Below, piece by piece: positions 1 through 9,585 of a stretch of 64,000 nucleotides of DNA. The position numbers and the translations under genes were made by a program. The stretch is from positions 1 to 64,000 of the forward strand of contig DATGCX010000270.1 of assembly GCA_035311445.1 (NCBI GenBank), read 5' to 3'. The DNA is from JAJPKK01 sp035311445. GTDB taxonomy: Bacteria > Pseudomonadota > Alphaproteobacteria > Rhizobiales > Xanthobacteraceae. Position 1 is the stretch's first letter, and each line of letters begins with the position of its first letter. The notes below the pieces were generated by a model that worked only from the letters and a program-made list of their open reading frames with translations, made no database searches and was not told the DNA's origin.

Positions 1-71
1 GCTCTTCTCGCCACCCCGACCCAAATCCAGCAGCGCGCCTTCGACCTGCTCGGTGTCAAATTACAACTGTA
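1..71 (+). CDS. C-terminal end of an unidentified gene (possibly a transposase)
   Basis: The window opens inside an open frame reading ALLATPTQIQQRAFDLLGV and then KLQL before a TAG at 69-71. Only 23 codons are visible. The wording (a TPT/QQRAFDLLGV-type ending) reminds me of C-termini of IS4/IS1634-type transposases, but I cannot confirm it from so little sequence. No terminator is seen before the next gene. Confidence 0.4.
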
Positions 72-147
72 GTCAGTCCTCGATCCGACAATCGAGGGAA
101 TACAAGGACTTGCGTTGCGGCTTAAGGAAAGTTCGGTCTAATCAGCG

Positions 148-1062
148 ATGTCTATCGAATCCGAAATTCTCACTTATGCGTCGCCGCACGACCCGCGCTG
201 GAAGCGCTGGGCCATGCGCGCCATCGAGAACCTCTCGGGGCGGCGTCGATTGTTGCCGATCTATCGCGCCTGGCGGACGGAAATTGCCGGCAAGAAGCCG
301 CGCATGATGAACGCATTGCTCGAGATGATCGGAACGCGGCTCGACATCAACGTCGGCAATCCAAATGGGGCGCCTTGGCCTGTCACCGTGTCGCCCGATG
401 TTCCGCTGGTGATGGTTGCCAATCATCCGTTTGGCATTGGCGACGGCATTGCAGCGTTGGCCCTCGCCGAACAACTCGATCGTCCGTTTCGCATTCTTGC
501 CAACAGCGACTTCCTGAAGGTTCCGGAAATCCGCGATTGGGCGCTTCCGATTGACTTCTCCGAGAACCGTGCGGCGATCAAGACAAACCTTGAATCCCGC
601 AAGACGGCGCGGCGCCTGGTGCGGAACGGTGTAACGATCGTAGTGTTCCCGGCGGGCGGGGTCGCGACCGCGGAACATCCCACCGGCAAGGCCGAGGAAC
701 TGCCCTGGAAGACTTTTCCTGCACGGCTGATCCAGCAGGCGCGGGCGGCGGTGCTTCCGGTCTACTTCGAGGGGCAGAACAGCCCGCTCTTTCACTTTGT
801 GAGCCGGTACAGCCTGACGATCCGGCGGGCCCTGATGGTTTCCGAATTGCGAGATTTTGTCGGCGCGACCATCCCGGTGCATGTGGGCGCCGTCGTGCCG
901 TTCGCTGAACTCGCATGCAAGGCTGACCGGCAAGAACTTACGTTGGAACTCTATGCACGGGTCCATCAGCTTGCTCCGGCTTCGCGGCACCTGCGGCTCG
1001 ACAAACTGCGTCCGCGGCCACCCGATGCACGGCGCCAGTACCCATGGGATCCGCCGCGGTGA
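148..1062 (+). CDS. PlsC-like lysophospholipid acyltransferase family protein
   Basis: 304 residues. The segment NHPFGIGDG (about residues 92-100) corresponds to the NHP-x-G-x-x-DG version of the acyltransferase histidine motif seen in the ornithine-lipid/hemolysin-type branch of glycerolipid acyltransferases. VFPAGGV (about 170-176) corresponds to the conserved E/P-G-G block. Members transfer an acyl chain from acyl-ACP to a lysolipid at the cytoplasmic membrane. There is no signal peptide. It lies upstream of a 2OG oxygenase on the same strand, and because ornithine lipids can be hydroxylated by separate oxygenases the pair could act on one lipid; that is inference. The exact lipid substrate cannot be read from sequence. 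Confidence 0.8.
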   Translation: MSIESEILTYASPHDPRWKRWAMRAIENLSGRRRLLPIYRAWRTEIAGKKPRMMNALLEMIGTRLDINVGNPNGAPWPVTVSPDVPLVMVANHPFGIGDGIAALALAEQLDRPFRILANSDFLKVPEIRDWALPIDFSENRAAIKTNLESRKTARRLVRNGVTIVVFPAGGVATAEHPTGKAEELPWKTFPARLIQQARAAVLPVYFEGQNSPLFHFVSRYSLTIRRALMVSELRDFVGATIPVHVGAVVPFAELACKADRQELTLELYARVHQLAPASRHLRLDKLRPRPPDARRQYPWDPPR

Positions 1063-1265
1063 CCCGATGGAAGGTAGGCAAAAATCGTTCGAGTTTCGCG
1101 TGATCTCCCTTGCGCTCAGCGTGCGGAGGGGCCGCCGTCTCGGCCAATATTCCAAGGACATTCGGTATCTGTGGCTTATATGCCGCATCCTGCAATCGGT
1201 TTGTCGCACAAATCGGCTACGGCTCGGTTCGGTCCTGGCTTATTCGCGAGAAGGCTGTTGCCGCG

Positions 1266-2066
1266 ATGATTGGTGAACTGTTGATCGGTGCCGGCGCTGT
1301 CACGGCCAGCGGATTGACCTATGCCCACGGACGGCGTGCGAGACTTTATCGAGAACTCGAACGATGTGTAGCACGCATCTCATGCAGCGTCCCCCTGGAC
1401 CTGCTGGCGACCAGGCGCCGCGAGACGCCGAGTTTCGCCGATCGTCTCGCGGTCGTGCCGGACCTGTTGTCGGATCAGATCTTCGCAACCCTCAGGGCGG
1501 AAGCCGAACGCTTGGTCGCGCCGGAGCGGAGCTTCGTGCCGACACACAAAAAAGGCGGAACGGTCGCATACGAGACCTTGATCGCATCGGCGCCTGCAAT
1601 CGTTGCGCTCTATCACTCGGCAGACCTCAAGTCCTTCGTTTCGCAGCTGGTTGGCACGGAAATCAAGCCTACCCCAATTCATGATCAGAGTTCGTTGTCG
1701 ATACTGTTCTACGATAAGCCGGGCGACCATATCGGCTGGCACTACGACCACAATTTTTATCGTGGACGGCATTTCACGGTCCTGCTCGCGGTGATCAATC
1801 AGGGAGGCGCTGGCGGCGGCCTTAGCCATGCAGGGCTCAGGGCTCAGATCGCGGGGCAGGAGATCGCGGTGAGCACGCCACCAAACACCGCCGTGGTGTT
1901 CGAGGGCGCCCGGGTTCACCACAAGGTGACGCCGATCCGCGCCGGCGAACGGCGCCTCATTTTAAGCATGACCTACTGCACCGATCCGAGGTCGCTCTGG
2001 TGGCAGGGCATGTTGCGCCGGATCAAGGACACCGCCTACTTCGGTATCAGGGCGCTGTGGACGTGA
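1266..2066 (+). CDS. 2-oxoglutarate/Fe(II)-dependent oxygenase (prolyl-hydroxylase-like fold)
   Basis: 266 residues from the ATG at 1266; the frame is open further upstream, but the residues before this point look non-coding. The iron triad is readable: H159 and D161 in GWHYDHNF and the distal histidine in VHHKV (about 218-219), followed about ten residues later by an Arg in AGERRLIL that would bind the 2-oxoglutarate carboxylate. The protein starts with a hydrophobic stretch (MIGELLIGAGAVTASG) that could be a membrane anchor. It probably hydroxylates a small molecule, lipid or protein side chain. The substrate is unknown; the neighbouring acyltransferase suggests a lipid. Confidence 0.82.
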   Translation: MIGELLIGAGAVTASGLTYAHGRRARLYRELERCVARISCSVPLDLLATRRRETPSFADRLAVVPDLLSDQIFATLRAEAERLVAPERSFVPTHKKGGTVAYETLIASAPAIVALYHSADLKSFVSQLVGTEIKPTPIHDQSSLSILFYDKPGDHIGWHYDHNFYRGRHFTVLLAVINQGGAGGGLSHAGLRAQIAGQEIAVSTPPNTAVVFEGARVHHKVTPIRAGERRLILSMTYCTDPRSLWWQGMLRRIKDTAYFGIRALWT

Positions 2067-2160
2067 GGCGACACGCATCTTCAATTTGGGTACGCTTGCA
2101 GCTGTGACACGGCGCCTTCCGGCCGTGACACGGCGCGCCACCTCGGCTATCGAGTAAGAC

Positions 2161-4947
2161 ATGTCTGCTGCGCTTTCGCACCATGAACCGACGCCCCTGT
2201 TCGATCCCGAGGCGGTCATCGCGGAGTTTCAACAACTCGTAGCCTCCGTCGAGGGTGAGCCAAGGACTGCGGTCGCTTTACGCCTCAAGGCGGTCCTCGC
2301 CGAGAGTTGTGCGAAAGCCGAGACCCTGTTGCTGAAGGAGCGCCACGGCGGCCGCTGCGCGGTGCGGCTGTGCCGCATGCAGGACGACATCATTCGCGTC
2401 ATCTACACCTTCGCGGTGACTCACCTGTATCCGTTCCGGAGCCCGTCGGAAGGCGAGCGGATGGCCATTGTGGCGACCGGCGGGTATGGCCGCGGCCTGA
2501 TGGCGCCGGGTTCGGACATCGATCTCCTGTTCGTGCTTCCGTACAAGCAGACCGCATGGAGTGAGCAGATCGCCGAGGCGATCCTCTACTGCCTGTGGGA
2601 CATGGGGCTGAAGGTCGGCCATGCGACGCGGTCCATAGACGAGTGTATCCGCTTGGCCAAAGCCGACATGACGATCCGCACCGCGATTCTGGAGGCCCGG
2701 TTCCTGCTCGGCGACCGCGCTTTGTTCGACGAGATGGTCGCTCGTTTCGACAAGCAGGTGGTGCAAGGCACCGCCGCCGAATTCGTCACCGCCAAGCTTG
2801 CCGAACGCGAGGATCGCCTTCGCCGCAGCGGCCAGTCGCGTTATCTGGTTGAGCCCAACGTCAAAGACGGCAAGGGTGGGCTGCGCGACCTTCACACCTT
2901 GTTCTGGATGGCCAGGTACGTCTACCGGGTGCACGATTCCGAGGATCTGATCGCCCAAGGCGTGTTCAACCACGCCGAATATCGCCTGTTCCGCCGCTGC
3001 GAAGATTTCCTGTGGGCGGTGCGTTGTAACATGCATTTCGCCGCCGGCCGCGCCGAGGAGCGTCTGTCGTTCGATATCCAGCGGAGCATCGCCAGGCGGC
3101 TAGGTTACGCGGAACGCGCCGGGATGCGCGACGTCGAGCGGTTCATGAAGCATTACTTCCTGATCGCAAAGGATGTCGGCGACCTCACGGCCATCTTGTG
3201 CGCGAAGCTCGAGAGCCGACAGGCCAAGTCCGTACCGATGCTCAACCGGGTGGTGGCGCGTCTACGGCCGCGGGGTCGGCGGGCGCTACGCGAGTGCCCC
3301 GATTTCGTCGTCGACAACAACCGTATCAACATCGCCGACCCGGAGGCGTTCACCCGCGACCCGGTCAACCTCATCCGCATGTTCCGCCTCGCCCAGCGCC
3401 ATGTGCTGGCCTTCCACCCCGATGCGCTGCATCGGGCGACCCAGTCGCTCAAGCTGATCGACAAATCGGTGCGCGAGGACAGGCAGGCCAACGATCTGTT
3501 CCGCGAAATCCTCACCGCGAGGAGCAACGCCGAGATCGTGCTGCGACGCATGAACGAGGCCGGCGTGCTGGGCCGTTTCGTTCCGGAATTCGGGCAGGTC
3601 GTGTCGATGATGCAGTTCAATATGTATCACCACTACACAGTGGACGAGCATCTGTTGCGCTGCATCGGCGCGCTCGCCGAGATCGAAGCCGGCACCAATC
3701 CGGAATACGCGCTTGCCAACGACCTAATGCGCACGATTCAGCCGAGCAACGGTGAGGTGCTCTACATCGCGCTGTTCCTGCACGACATCGCCAAAGGCCG
3801 GGTGGAGGACCATTCGATCGTCGGCGCTCGGATCGCGCGGAAGCTATGTCCGCGACTAGGCTACTCGCCGGCAGAGACCGAGACCATCGCGTGGCTGGTC
3901 GAGAACCATCTCGTGATGTCGACGGTTGCACAGTCACGCGATCTTTCGGATCGAAAGACGATTGAGAATTTCTCGTCGATCGTGCAGTCGCTCGAACGCA
4001 TGAAGCTGCTCACTATCCTGACGACCGCTGATATCCGCGCGGTCGGCCCCGGGGTCTGGAACGGCTGGAAGGCGCAGTTGTTACGGGCGCTTTACTACGA
4101 AACCGAGCCGGCACTCACGGGGGGCTTCTCGGAAGTCGACCGGGCGAGACGGGTCGCAATCGCGCAGGCCGAATTTCGTCCCGAGCTGTGTGATTGGCCT
4201 GCCGAGGAACTCGAGCGCTACATCGCGCGCCTGTATCCGGCCTATTGGCTCAAGGTGGACTTGCCACGCAAGATTGCGCATGCGCGGTTCGTGCGCGCCG
4301 CCGAACGGGACGGTCGTTCGCTTGCCGTCAATGTGGGATTTGATGCCATGCGTGGGGTCACCGAGCTCACCGTGCTCGCGCCGGACCATCCGTGGCTGCT
4401 GTCGTATCTCGCCGGCGCTTGTGCAACCGCCGGTGCCAACATTGTCGACGCCCAGATCTATACGACGACCGACGGCATGGCCCTCGACACCATCGCGATC
4501 AGCCGCGCCTTCGATCGCGACGAGGACGAGGCACGTCGTGCCGACCGGATCGCCGCGACCATCGAGAAGGTGTTGCAGGGCGAGTTGCGGTTGCCCGATG
4601 TGGTGGCCAAGCGGGGTCCTGCCAAGGGCCGCATCGGAGCATTCGCAGTCGAGCCGGAGGTGATCATCAATAATCAGTGGTCGAACCGCTATACGGTCAT
4701 CGAGATCAGCGGCTTGGACCGGCCGGGACTGCTTTATGAGCTTACCGCGACTTTGTCGGAGCTTAATCTCAATATAGCGTCGGCGCACGTCGCAACGTTC
4801 GGCGAGCGCGCCGTCGATGTGTTCTACGTCACCGATCTCATGGGCGCGAAGATTTCCTCGCCGACCCGCAATGCAGTGGTGAAGCGCGCGTTGATAAGCC
4901 TGTTCGCGCTGTCGCAGGACGCGGAGAAGATGGCCGCCGGAATGTAG
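2161..4947 (+). CDS. glnD: [Protein-PII] uridylyltransferase / uridylyl-removing enzyme
   Basis: 928 residues, the normal size for GlnD. Domain order is complete: a nucleotidyltransferase domain with GGYGRGLMAPGSDIDLL at about 107-123 (metal-binding DxD), a GlnD/PII linker domain, an HD phosphohydrolase domain with LFLHDIAKG at about 537-545, and two ACT domains at about 727-800 and 845-923. It uridylylates PII proteins when glutamine is low and removes UMP when glutamine is high, so it is the nitrogen sensor of the cell. The ATG at 2161 gives the expected N-terminus. No operon partner is visible; a long perfect palindrome follows the stop codon. Confidence 0.97.
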   Translation: MSAALSHHEPTPLFDPEAVIAEFQQLVASVEGEPRTAVALRLKAVLAESCAKAETLLLKERHGGRCAVRLCRMQDDIIRVIYTFAVTHLYPFRSPSEGERMAIVATGGYGRGLMAPGSDIDLLFVLPYKQTAWSEQIAEAILYCLWDMGLKVGHATRSIDECIRLAKADMTIRTAILEARFLLGDRALFDEMVARFDKQVVQGTAAEFVTAKLAEREDRLRRSGQSRYLVEPNVKDGKGGLRDLHTLFWMARYVYRVHDSEDLIAQGVFNHAEYRLFRRCEDFLWAVRCNMHFAAGRAEERLSFDIQRSIARRLGYAERAGMRDVERFMKHYFLIAKDVGDLTAILCAKLESRQAKSVPMLNRVVARLRPRGRRALRECPDFVVDNNRINIADPEAFTRDPVNLIRMFRLAQRHVLAFHPDALHRATQSLKLIDKSVREDRQANDLFREILTARSNAEIVLRRMNEAGVLGRFVPEFGQVVSMMQFNMYHHYTVDEHLLRCIGALAEIEAGTNPEYALANDLMRTIQPSNGEVLYIALFLHDIAKGRVEDHSIVGARIARKLCPRLGYSPAETETIAWLVENHLVMSTVAQSRDLSDRKTIENFSSIVQSLERMKLLTILTTADIRAVGPGVWNGWKAQLLRALYYETEPALTGGFSEVDRARRVAIAQAEFRPELCDWPAEELERYIARLYPAYWLKVDLPRKIAHARFVRAAERDGRSLAVNVGFDAMRGVTELTVLAPDHPWLLSYLAGACATAGANIVDAQIYTTTDGMALDTIAISRAFDRDEDEARRADRIAATIEKVLQGELRLPDVVAKRGPAKGRIGAFAVEPEVIINNQWSNRYTVIEISGLDRPGLLYELTATLSELNLNIASAHVATFGERAVDVFYVTDLMGAKISSPTRNAVVKRALISLFALSQDAEKMAAGM

Positions 4948-4976
4948 GTGCCTGTATCTTGCCGGTGGCATTGTAT

Positions 4977-5036
4977 GGTGGGCAAAGCGAAGCGTGCCCA
5001 CCGCGGCCGTGGTGGGCACGCTTCGCTTTGCCCACC
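4977..5036. repeat. Perfect 26-bp inverted repeat (intergenic palindrome)
   Basis: Arms 4977-5002 and 5011-5036 are exact reverse complements around an 8-bp loop. The arms contain GTGGGCAAAGCGAAGC. The element sits between convergent glnD and the TPR gene, so the transcript from either side would fold strongly, but there is no T-tract. It belongs to a family with a GTGGGCAAA.../...TTTGCCCACCCTAC border also seen at 10123-10285, 45719-45884 and 53619-53745. Confidence 0.9.
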
Positions 5037-5051
5037 CTACGAGCACCCCCA

Positions 5052-6587
5052 TCAATCGCAGGAGAAGTTGCCCGTCCCGGCCGGACGGCACTGCGGCGGC
5101 CAACCCCGCGCGCGCCAGTATTCCACCAGGCCCAGATCGCTCACCACCGTCTTGAAGCGGTCGGTTTTGCGCACCACCGCATAGGTCGGATACCAGAACC
5201 AGGTGGCAGAGATCGGCTGGAAGTAGCCGGCGCCGATCTCGTCCTCATAGAACTCGAGCACGCGCTCCGGCGCCCCGACGTGCCTGTACACGAAACTCAG
5301 ATTTCCGACGCGCGGCAGGGCGTCCGGCGTGGCGGCTTTCTCGGGCGCCAATTCGATAATTTTTGCCGCGGCCTCCGCCATGCCGGCGGGATAGTTTGCC
5401 GCCGGCATTTCGCGAATCGCGGCTGCGGCTTCGCGATAGCGCCCGGCTGAGGCCTCAATCAGCGCGAGTTCAAGCGTACGTCCGGGCCGGAACGGCTGAA
5501 GCATCGCGATGGCCTTCTCGGTCGCGCCGTCGAGCCAATAGATCTCGGCGGTGTCGGCCGTGTAATTGGTGACGAAGGGCTCGCCCCTTTGCAGATGCTC
5601 GCGCATGGCAAGCGATTCCTTGATGCGCCCCAGCGCGGCGAGAAGCTGGCTGTAGCCGTGCAGTCCATCAGCCTGGTTGGGGTTGAGCGCGAGCGCCTGC
5701 TTGAAGGCATCCTCGGCCGGCAGCATCCGTCTCTGCACCATATTGGCGTAGCCGAGCGCTACGAACGCCTCCGCACTCTTCGGATCGAGCGCGGCGGCAT
5801 GTCGAGCCAAAGCATCACTGCGCGGAATCGCCCGCTCCACGATCTTGCGCTCCTCGTCGGGCATGCCGCCGCGCAGCGAAGGTGCGAACAGCGGCGACAG
5901 TGCATAATCATAGGCAAGCAGCGCGGCCGCGGGCGCAAAGTCGGGATCGGCCATCATCACTCGCTCAAGAAACACTGCCGCATCAGCCAGCGGTTTGGCC
6001 CCTCGTGCGCGCGCTGCCACTTTGGCCCGCAAGAAATCCGTATAGGCGTCGAAATTACCGGTCCGACTGCGTACCAGCGGTTCGCCGGGATCTGCCGACG
6101 CTTTCAAGGCAGCGGCAACGTTCCGGGCGATCTCCTCCTCAAGATCGAAGATCCGCGGACGCTCGGCGTCATATTCATGCGACCACAGCTGCGTGCCGTC
6201 GCGGGCCTGCGTCAGAGAGACATTCAGGCGCACGCGGTCGGCCATGAGGCGCGCCGAACCTTGCAGGACATGGCTTACATTGAGCGCCGTTCCGATCGCC
6301 TTGATGTCGCGGTTCGGCTGTTTGAATTGGAAGGAAGACGAGCGCGCCACGACCTCGATCCCGCGTACAGCGGTCAGCGCGGATGCAATCTCGTCCGTCA
6401 TCCCGTCAGCGAAAAAATTCTGCGCCGCATCGCCGGAATTATTCTCAAGCGGAAGGACGGCCACGATGGGACGGCCGGACACAGGCGCCTGTGCGGCTGC
6501 CGAGGAAAGCCCTGCACCAAGCGCAAGCATCGATGCGGCCATAAGCTTCAAGCACCGCCGTGTCAGTTCCACTAACATCCTGCTCAT
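5052..6587 (-). CDS. Secreted TPR-repeat protein with adenylate-cyclase-associated N-terminal domain
   Basis: 511 residues. The start at 6587 is chosen because GGAGGGGGCG lies just upstream and it opens a signal peptide ending in SSAAAQA. Residues after it (VAVLPLENNSGDAAQNFFADGMTDEI, split here only for description) form the TolB-like domain usually found between an adenylate cyclase or DNA-binding head and TPR repeats in rhizobial regulators. Tetratricopeptide units follow from about residue 200 to 430. Here the regulatory head is absent and a signal peptide replaces it, so the protein is probably periplasmic and acts as a protein-binding scaffold. Its partner is unknown. It is the last gene of a minus-strand series. 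Confidence 0.75.
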   Translation of the reverse strand: MSRMLVELTRRCLKLMAASMLALGAGLSSAAAQAPVSGRPIVAVLPLENNSGDAAQNFFADGMTDEIASALTAVRGIEVVARSSSFQFKQPNRDIKAIGTALNVSHVLQGSARLMADRVRLNVSLTQARDGTQLWSHEYDAERPRIFDLEEEIARNVAAALKASADPGEPLVRSRTGNFDAYTDFLRAKVAARARGAKPLADAAVFLERVMMADPDFAPAAALLAYDYALSPLFAPSLRGGMPDEERKIVERAIPRSDALARHAAALDPKSAEAFVALGYANMVQRRMLPAEDAFKQALALNPNQADGLHGYSQLLAALGRIKESLAMREHLQRGEPFVTNYTADTAEIYWLDGATEKAIAMLQPFRPGRTLELALIEASAGRYREAAAAIREMPAANYPAGMAEAAAKIIELAPEKAATPDALPRVGNLSFVYRHVGAPERVLEFYEDEIGAGYFQPISATWFWYPTYAVVRKTDRFKTVVSDLGLVEYWRARGWPPQCRPAGTGNFSCD

Positions 6588-6759
6588 ACGCTCGCCCCCT
6601 CCAGTCGGACTGCCCGCAGCGTCGTTGCCCGGCTTTGACACAAAAATCCCATTAGCCACCGATCTCGATCGTGGAAATCGGGTTCGCACGGTCAAGCCGG
6701 GTGATGACAACAGAGAGTGGCATCAAGTTTATGAGGGAAATGCTCCGAAGACGCGAAAC

Positions 6760-6792
6760 GGACCGCCGGCCGCTGCCGGCGGTCCGCCTTTT
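6760..6792. terminator. Rho-independent terminator hairpin
   Basis: GGACCGCCGG and CCGGCGGTCC pair around a 6-base loop. The T-tract (CCTTTT) is on the plus strand, while both flanking genes are on the minus strand; on that strand the stem is followed only by GTTTCG. It probably ends the NHL-protein transcript weakly and blocks antisense readthrough. Confidence 0.7.
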
Positions 6793-6818
6793 CACGCACA
6801 GTCCGTGCAAATCTTGCT

Positions 6819-7940
6819 TCACCGGGCGGCCGTCGCCGCCGACATTCCCTTAAAGGCGAGCTTCTGCATGCCCTTTCCGGTGTTCGCGATGTAGATATTG
6901 CCCTTGGCATCCGTGTTGATCAGATGGCCGCCGCCCTGCATGCCGGGCACCTTGATGGAGCCCAGCACCTCGAGGGTCTTGCGATCCAGGATGGTGATGT
7001 CGTCACCATCGCCCACATAGAGGAACTGCTGCTCCTGGTCGGGCGAAAACGCAACCGAGCGCGCGAACAGTGTGTCGGGCTTGATCAGCTGCTTGATGAA
7101 CTTGCCGTCATTGGTGAACATCTGGACGCGGCGGTTCTCGCGGTCGGCGACGTAGACGATGCCGTCATGGGCGACGCGCAGCGAGTGCACCACGCTGAGC
7201 TGCTGTGGGCCGGGAGCATCGAAGCTGGTCTTGCGCACGATTTCGCAGTGATCGTCATCCTCGGGTTTGTTGGAAAAAGCGCCCCACATCCGCTTGAACG
7301 CGCCGGTGTCGGCATCGAATACGATGACGCGGTGATTGCCGTAGCCGTCGGCAACAAACAGTTCGTTGGTCGGAGCATAGACCTGCTCGTCGGCGGGGCG
7401 ATGCAGGTTCTGGGTATCGGCGTTGCCCTTGCTCTGGTTGCTGTGGCCGATCTGCATGACGAACTTGCCGTCCTGGGTGAACTTCAGGAGCTGGTCATCG
7501 GCGACGGGCTTGAGATTCTCGAGACCGTTGCTGGGGCAATTGTTGCCCCCGAGCCACACGAAGCCCTTGTAATCGATGTAGATGCCGTGCTCGCGCTGCG
7601 GCCACTCGTAGCCCGCGCCGTCGCCGCCCCAGGCCTTGATGAAATTGCCGTTGACGTCGAACACCATTACGGGCGGAGCGGCTTTCTTCAGGTCTTCGCC
7701 CTTGAGCGTACGCGGGCGGTGCAGGAGCCAGATATTGCCTTGCGCATCGGCCGTAAAGCTCGACACATCTCCAACCTTCCATTGCGGCGGAACCTTCGGC
7801 CAATCCTTTTCAAACTCGAAGGTGGGCAGCGCCCGCGGTGCCTGTGCAACGGCGGCTGAGCCGAGTAGACAGGTGGCCGGCAAGGCCACTGCCATGCTGG
7901 CCGCAAGCAGGGCCGTGCGACTGAGGTTTTGATGTCTCAT
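6819..7940 (-). CDS. Secreted six-bladed beta-propeller (NHL-repeat) protein
   Basis: 373 residues with a signal peptide (MRHQNLSRTALLAAS... ending GSAAVAQA). Repeated blades read as NHL units: LFVADGYGNHRVIVFD, IVYVADRENRRVQMF and IYIANTGKGMQKL. The fold matches the peptidylglycine alpha-hydroxyglycine lyase/SMP-30-like propellers that are common beside transporters in soil Alphaproteobacteria. It is probably periplasmic and may be a lactonase, lyase or binding protein; catalysis cannot be assigned. It follows the TRAP transporter genes on the same strand with about 130 bp between, so it may share their transcript. Confidence 0.8.
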   Translation of the reverse strand: MRHQNLSRTALLAASMAVALPATCLLGSAAVAQAPRALPTFEFEKDWPKVPPQWKVGDVSSFTADAQGNIWLLHRPRTLKGEDLKKAAPPVMVFDVNGNFIKAWGGDGAGYEWPQREHGIYIDYKGFVWLGGNNCPSNGLENLKPVADDQLLKFTQDGKFVMQIGHSNQSKGNADTQNLHRPADEQVYAPTNELFVADGYGNHRVIVFDADTGAFKRMWGAFSNKPEDDDHCEIVRKTSFDAPGPQQLSVVHSLRVAHDGIVYVADRENRRVQMFTNDGKFIKQLIKPDTLFARSVAFSPDQEQQFLYVGDGDDITILDRKTLEVLGSIKVPGMQGGGHLINTDAKGNIYIANTGKGMQKLAFKGMSAATAAR

Positions 7941-8069
7941 GGCTTTCCTCTCTGGGTGTGTCGTTAGGATTGGTGAGCAGTACCTATTGGGCTCTCCGCG
8001 ACCCCTCGTGTCAAGGCAAGTCCAGACGGCCAGTCATCCGGTCTTCGTGCGTGCGGATCGGACAGGTTC

Positions 8070-9368
8070 TTACATCCGGGTCGGGAGATAGAGCGCAATC
8101 ATCGGAAAAGCGATCAGGATCACCAGGCGCACCAGATCGGTGACGATGAACGGCAATACGCCCTTGAAGATCGTGGCGAAATTGACGTCCTTGACGACGC
8201 TCTTGATAACAAAGACGTTCATCCCGACCGGCGGATGGATGAGCCCCAGCTCGACCGTCATCACGATGATGACGCCAAACCAGACGGGATCGAAGCCCAG
8301 CGTCCTGATCACCGGGAAGATGATCGGCACCGTGAGGATGATCATCGCCATGGCGTCCATCAGGCAGCCGAGCACCAGATACATCAGCATGATCAGCGCC
8401 AGCACGCCGTAGCGCCCGACTCCGAGCCCGGTCAGGAACTCGGTCACCTTCTGGGGCGTCTGCGTGATGGTCAGGAAATACCCGAACAGCAGCGCGCCGA
8501 TCAGCACCGTGAAGACGGCCGCGGCCGTCCGCGTCGCTTGCAGCAGCGACGCGTGGATGTCGGCCCGTGACAGTCGTCCGCGCAGCACGCCGATCAGGAA
8601 CGCACCGCCCGCCCCCATGCCGCCCGCCTCGGTCGGGGTGAACAGGCCACCGTAAAGCCCGCCGATGACGAAAACGAACAGGGCGAGCGGCGCCCAGATG
8701 TCGCGGATGGCGGCAACACGCTGCGGGGTCCGGGTTCTTTCGCCAGCCGGCAGGAATCCGGGTCTGAGCCACCCGATTACGGCAACGGTGGCGATATACA
8801 TCGACACCGCAAGAATGCCGGGCAGGATGCCGGCAATGAACAGTTTGCCGATATCCTGTTCGGTGATGATTCCGTAGACCGCGAGCACGGTCGAGGGCGG
8901 AAACATGGCGCCCAGTGTGCCGCCCGCCGCGATCACGCCGGTCGCAAAGGATTGCGGATACTTGTAGCGGCGCATCTCCGGATAGGCGACAGTGGAAAAC
9001 GTCGCTGCAGTTGCCACCGAGGAGCCCGAGATCGCCGCAAACCCGGCGCAGGCCACGATGGTGGCGATGCCGAGCCCACCGCGTCGATGGCCGACAAACG
9101 TATTGGCGGCGCGGAAAAGCTCCCGGCTCATACCCGAAGCGGTGACGAATGCTCCCATCAGCAGGAACATCGGGATGACCCCGAAGGTGTAATCGGTCAC
9201 GGTCCGCATCGACGTCTGGCCGACGAGCTTGAGCGCCGGGCCGCCACCCACCAGATACGCAAAGCCCGCCACCCCGACGAGCCCCATCGCCATCCCGACC
9301 GGCACCCGCAACAGCATCAGGGTGAACAGCACGACGAAGCCCGTGACGGCCACCGCATCGGGGCTCAT
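8070..9368 (-). CDS. dctM: TRAP transporter large membrane subunit
   Basis: 432 residues, the usual DctM length, with about 12 hydrophobic segments. Characteristic blocks are present: FRAANTFVGHRRGGLGIATI, AAISGSSVATAATFS and MGAFVTASGMS. DctM forms the Na+-coupled substrate channel of a tripartite ATP-independent periplasmic transporter, working with the small subunit (9586-10098) and the periplasmic receptor (10306-11388), both upstream on the same strand. The gap to DctQ holds a palindromic repeat. The transported compound is probably an organic acid; see the dehydrogenase gene at 11535. Confidence 0.93.
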   Translation of the reverse strand: MSPDAVAVTGFVVLFTLMLLRVPVGMAMGLVGVAGFAYLVGGGPALKLVGQTSMRTVTDYTFGVIPMFLLMGAFVTASGMSRELFRAANTFVGHRRGGLGIATIVACAGFAAISGSSVATAATFSTVAYPEMRRYKYPQSFATGVIAAGGTLGAMFPPSTVLAVYGIITEQDIGKLFIAGILPGILAVSMYIATVAVIGWLRPGFLPAGERTRTPQRVAAIRDIWAPLALFVFVIGGLYGGLFTPTEAGGMGAGGAFLIGVLRGRLSRADIHASLLQATRTAAAVFTVLIGALLFGYFLTITQTPQKVTEFLTGLGVGRYGVLALIMLMYLVLGCLMDAMAMIILTVPIIFPVIRTLGFDPVWFGVIIVMTVELGLIHPPVGMNVFVIKSVVKDVNFATIFKGVLPFIVTDLVRLVILIAFPMIALYLPTRM

Positions 9369-9385
9369 AGGACGGGCCTGCCTTT

Positions 9386-9510
9386 ACCCTTCCCCGCTCG
9401 CGGGGAGGGGTCGGAATTTGCCCGCGTTTGCGCAAATTCCGGGTGAGGGGGCGTTTCCACAGCCTGAGTGCCTGGAAAGGCCCCCTCTCCCCGCACGCGG
9501 GGAGAGGGAG
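9386..9510. repeat. Dispersed palindromic repeat, family with CCCTCCCC...GGGGAGGGG ends
   Basis: TTCCCCGCTCGCGGGGAGGGG at the left and CCTCTCCCCGCACGCGGGGAGAGG at the right are each palindromic and flank a core that also folds (GGAATTTGCCCGCGTTTGCGCAAATTCC). Related copies are at 18879-18990 and 63857-63969. It lies between dctM and dctQ of one operon, so it is transcribed. Confidence 0.8.
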
Positions 9511-9585
9511 AAGAGGTACCGCGTCGTATCCGATTACTCATGAGCCTCACGACGCTCGACACTCCGGACACCGTTAGGTTCGCCA

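Noticed and set aside
142..1209. Long minus-strand open frame opposite the acyltransferase
   Set aside because: Its sequence has no family features and the plus-strand gene has a clear motif set; it is a GC-rich shadow.
2100..2140. Two direct GTGACACGGCGC copies upstream of glnD, possible operator
   Set aside because: Close, GC-rich and within spacing that could arise by slippage; no matching regulator is nearby.
4081..5103. 340-codon minus-strand frame opposite the glnD 3' end
   Set aside because: Antisense to both ACT domains; no ribosome-binding site or recognisable protein.
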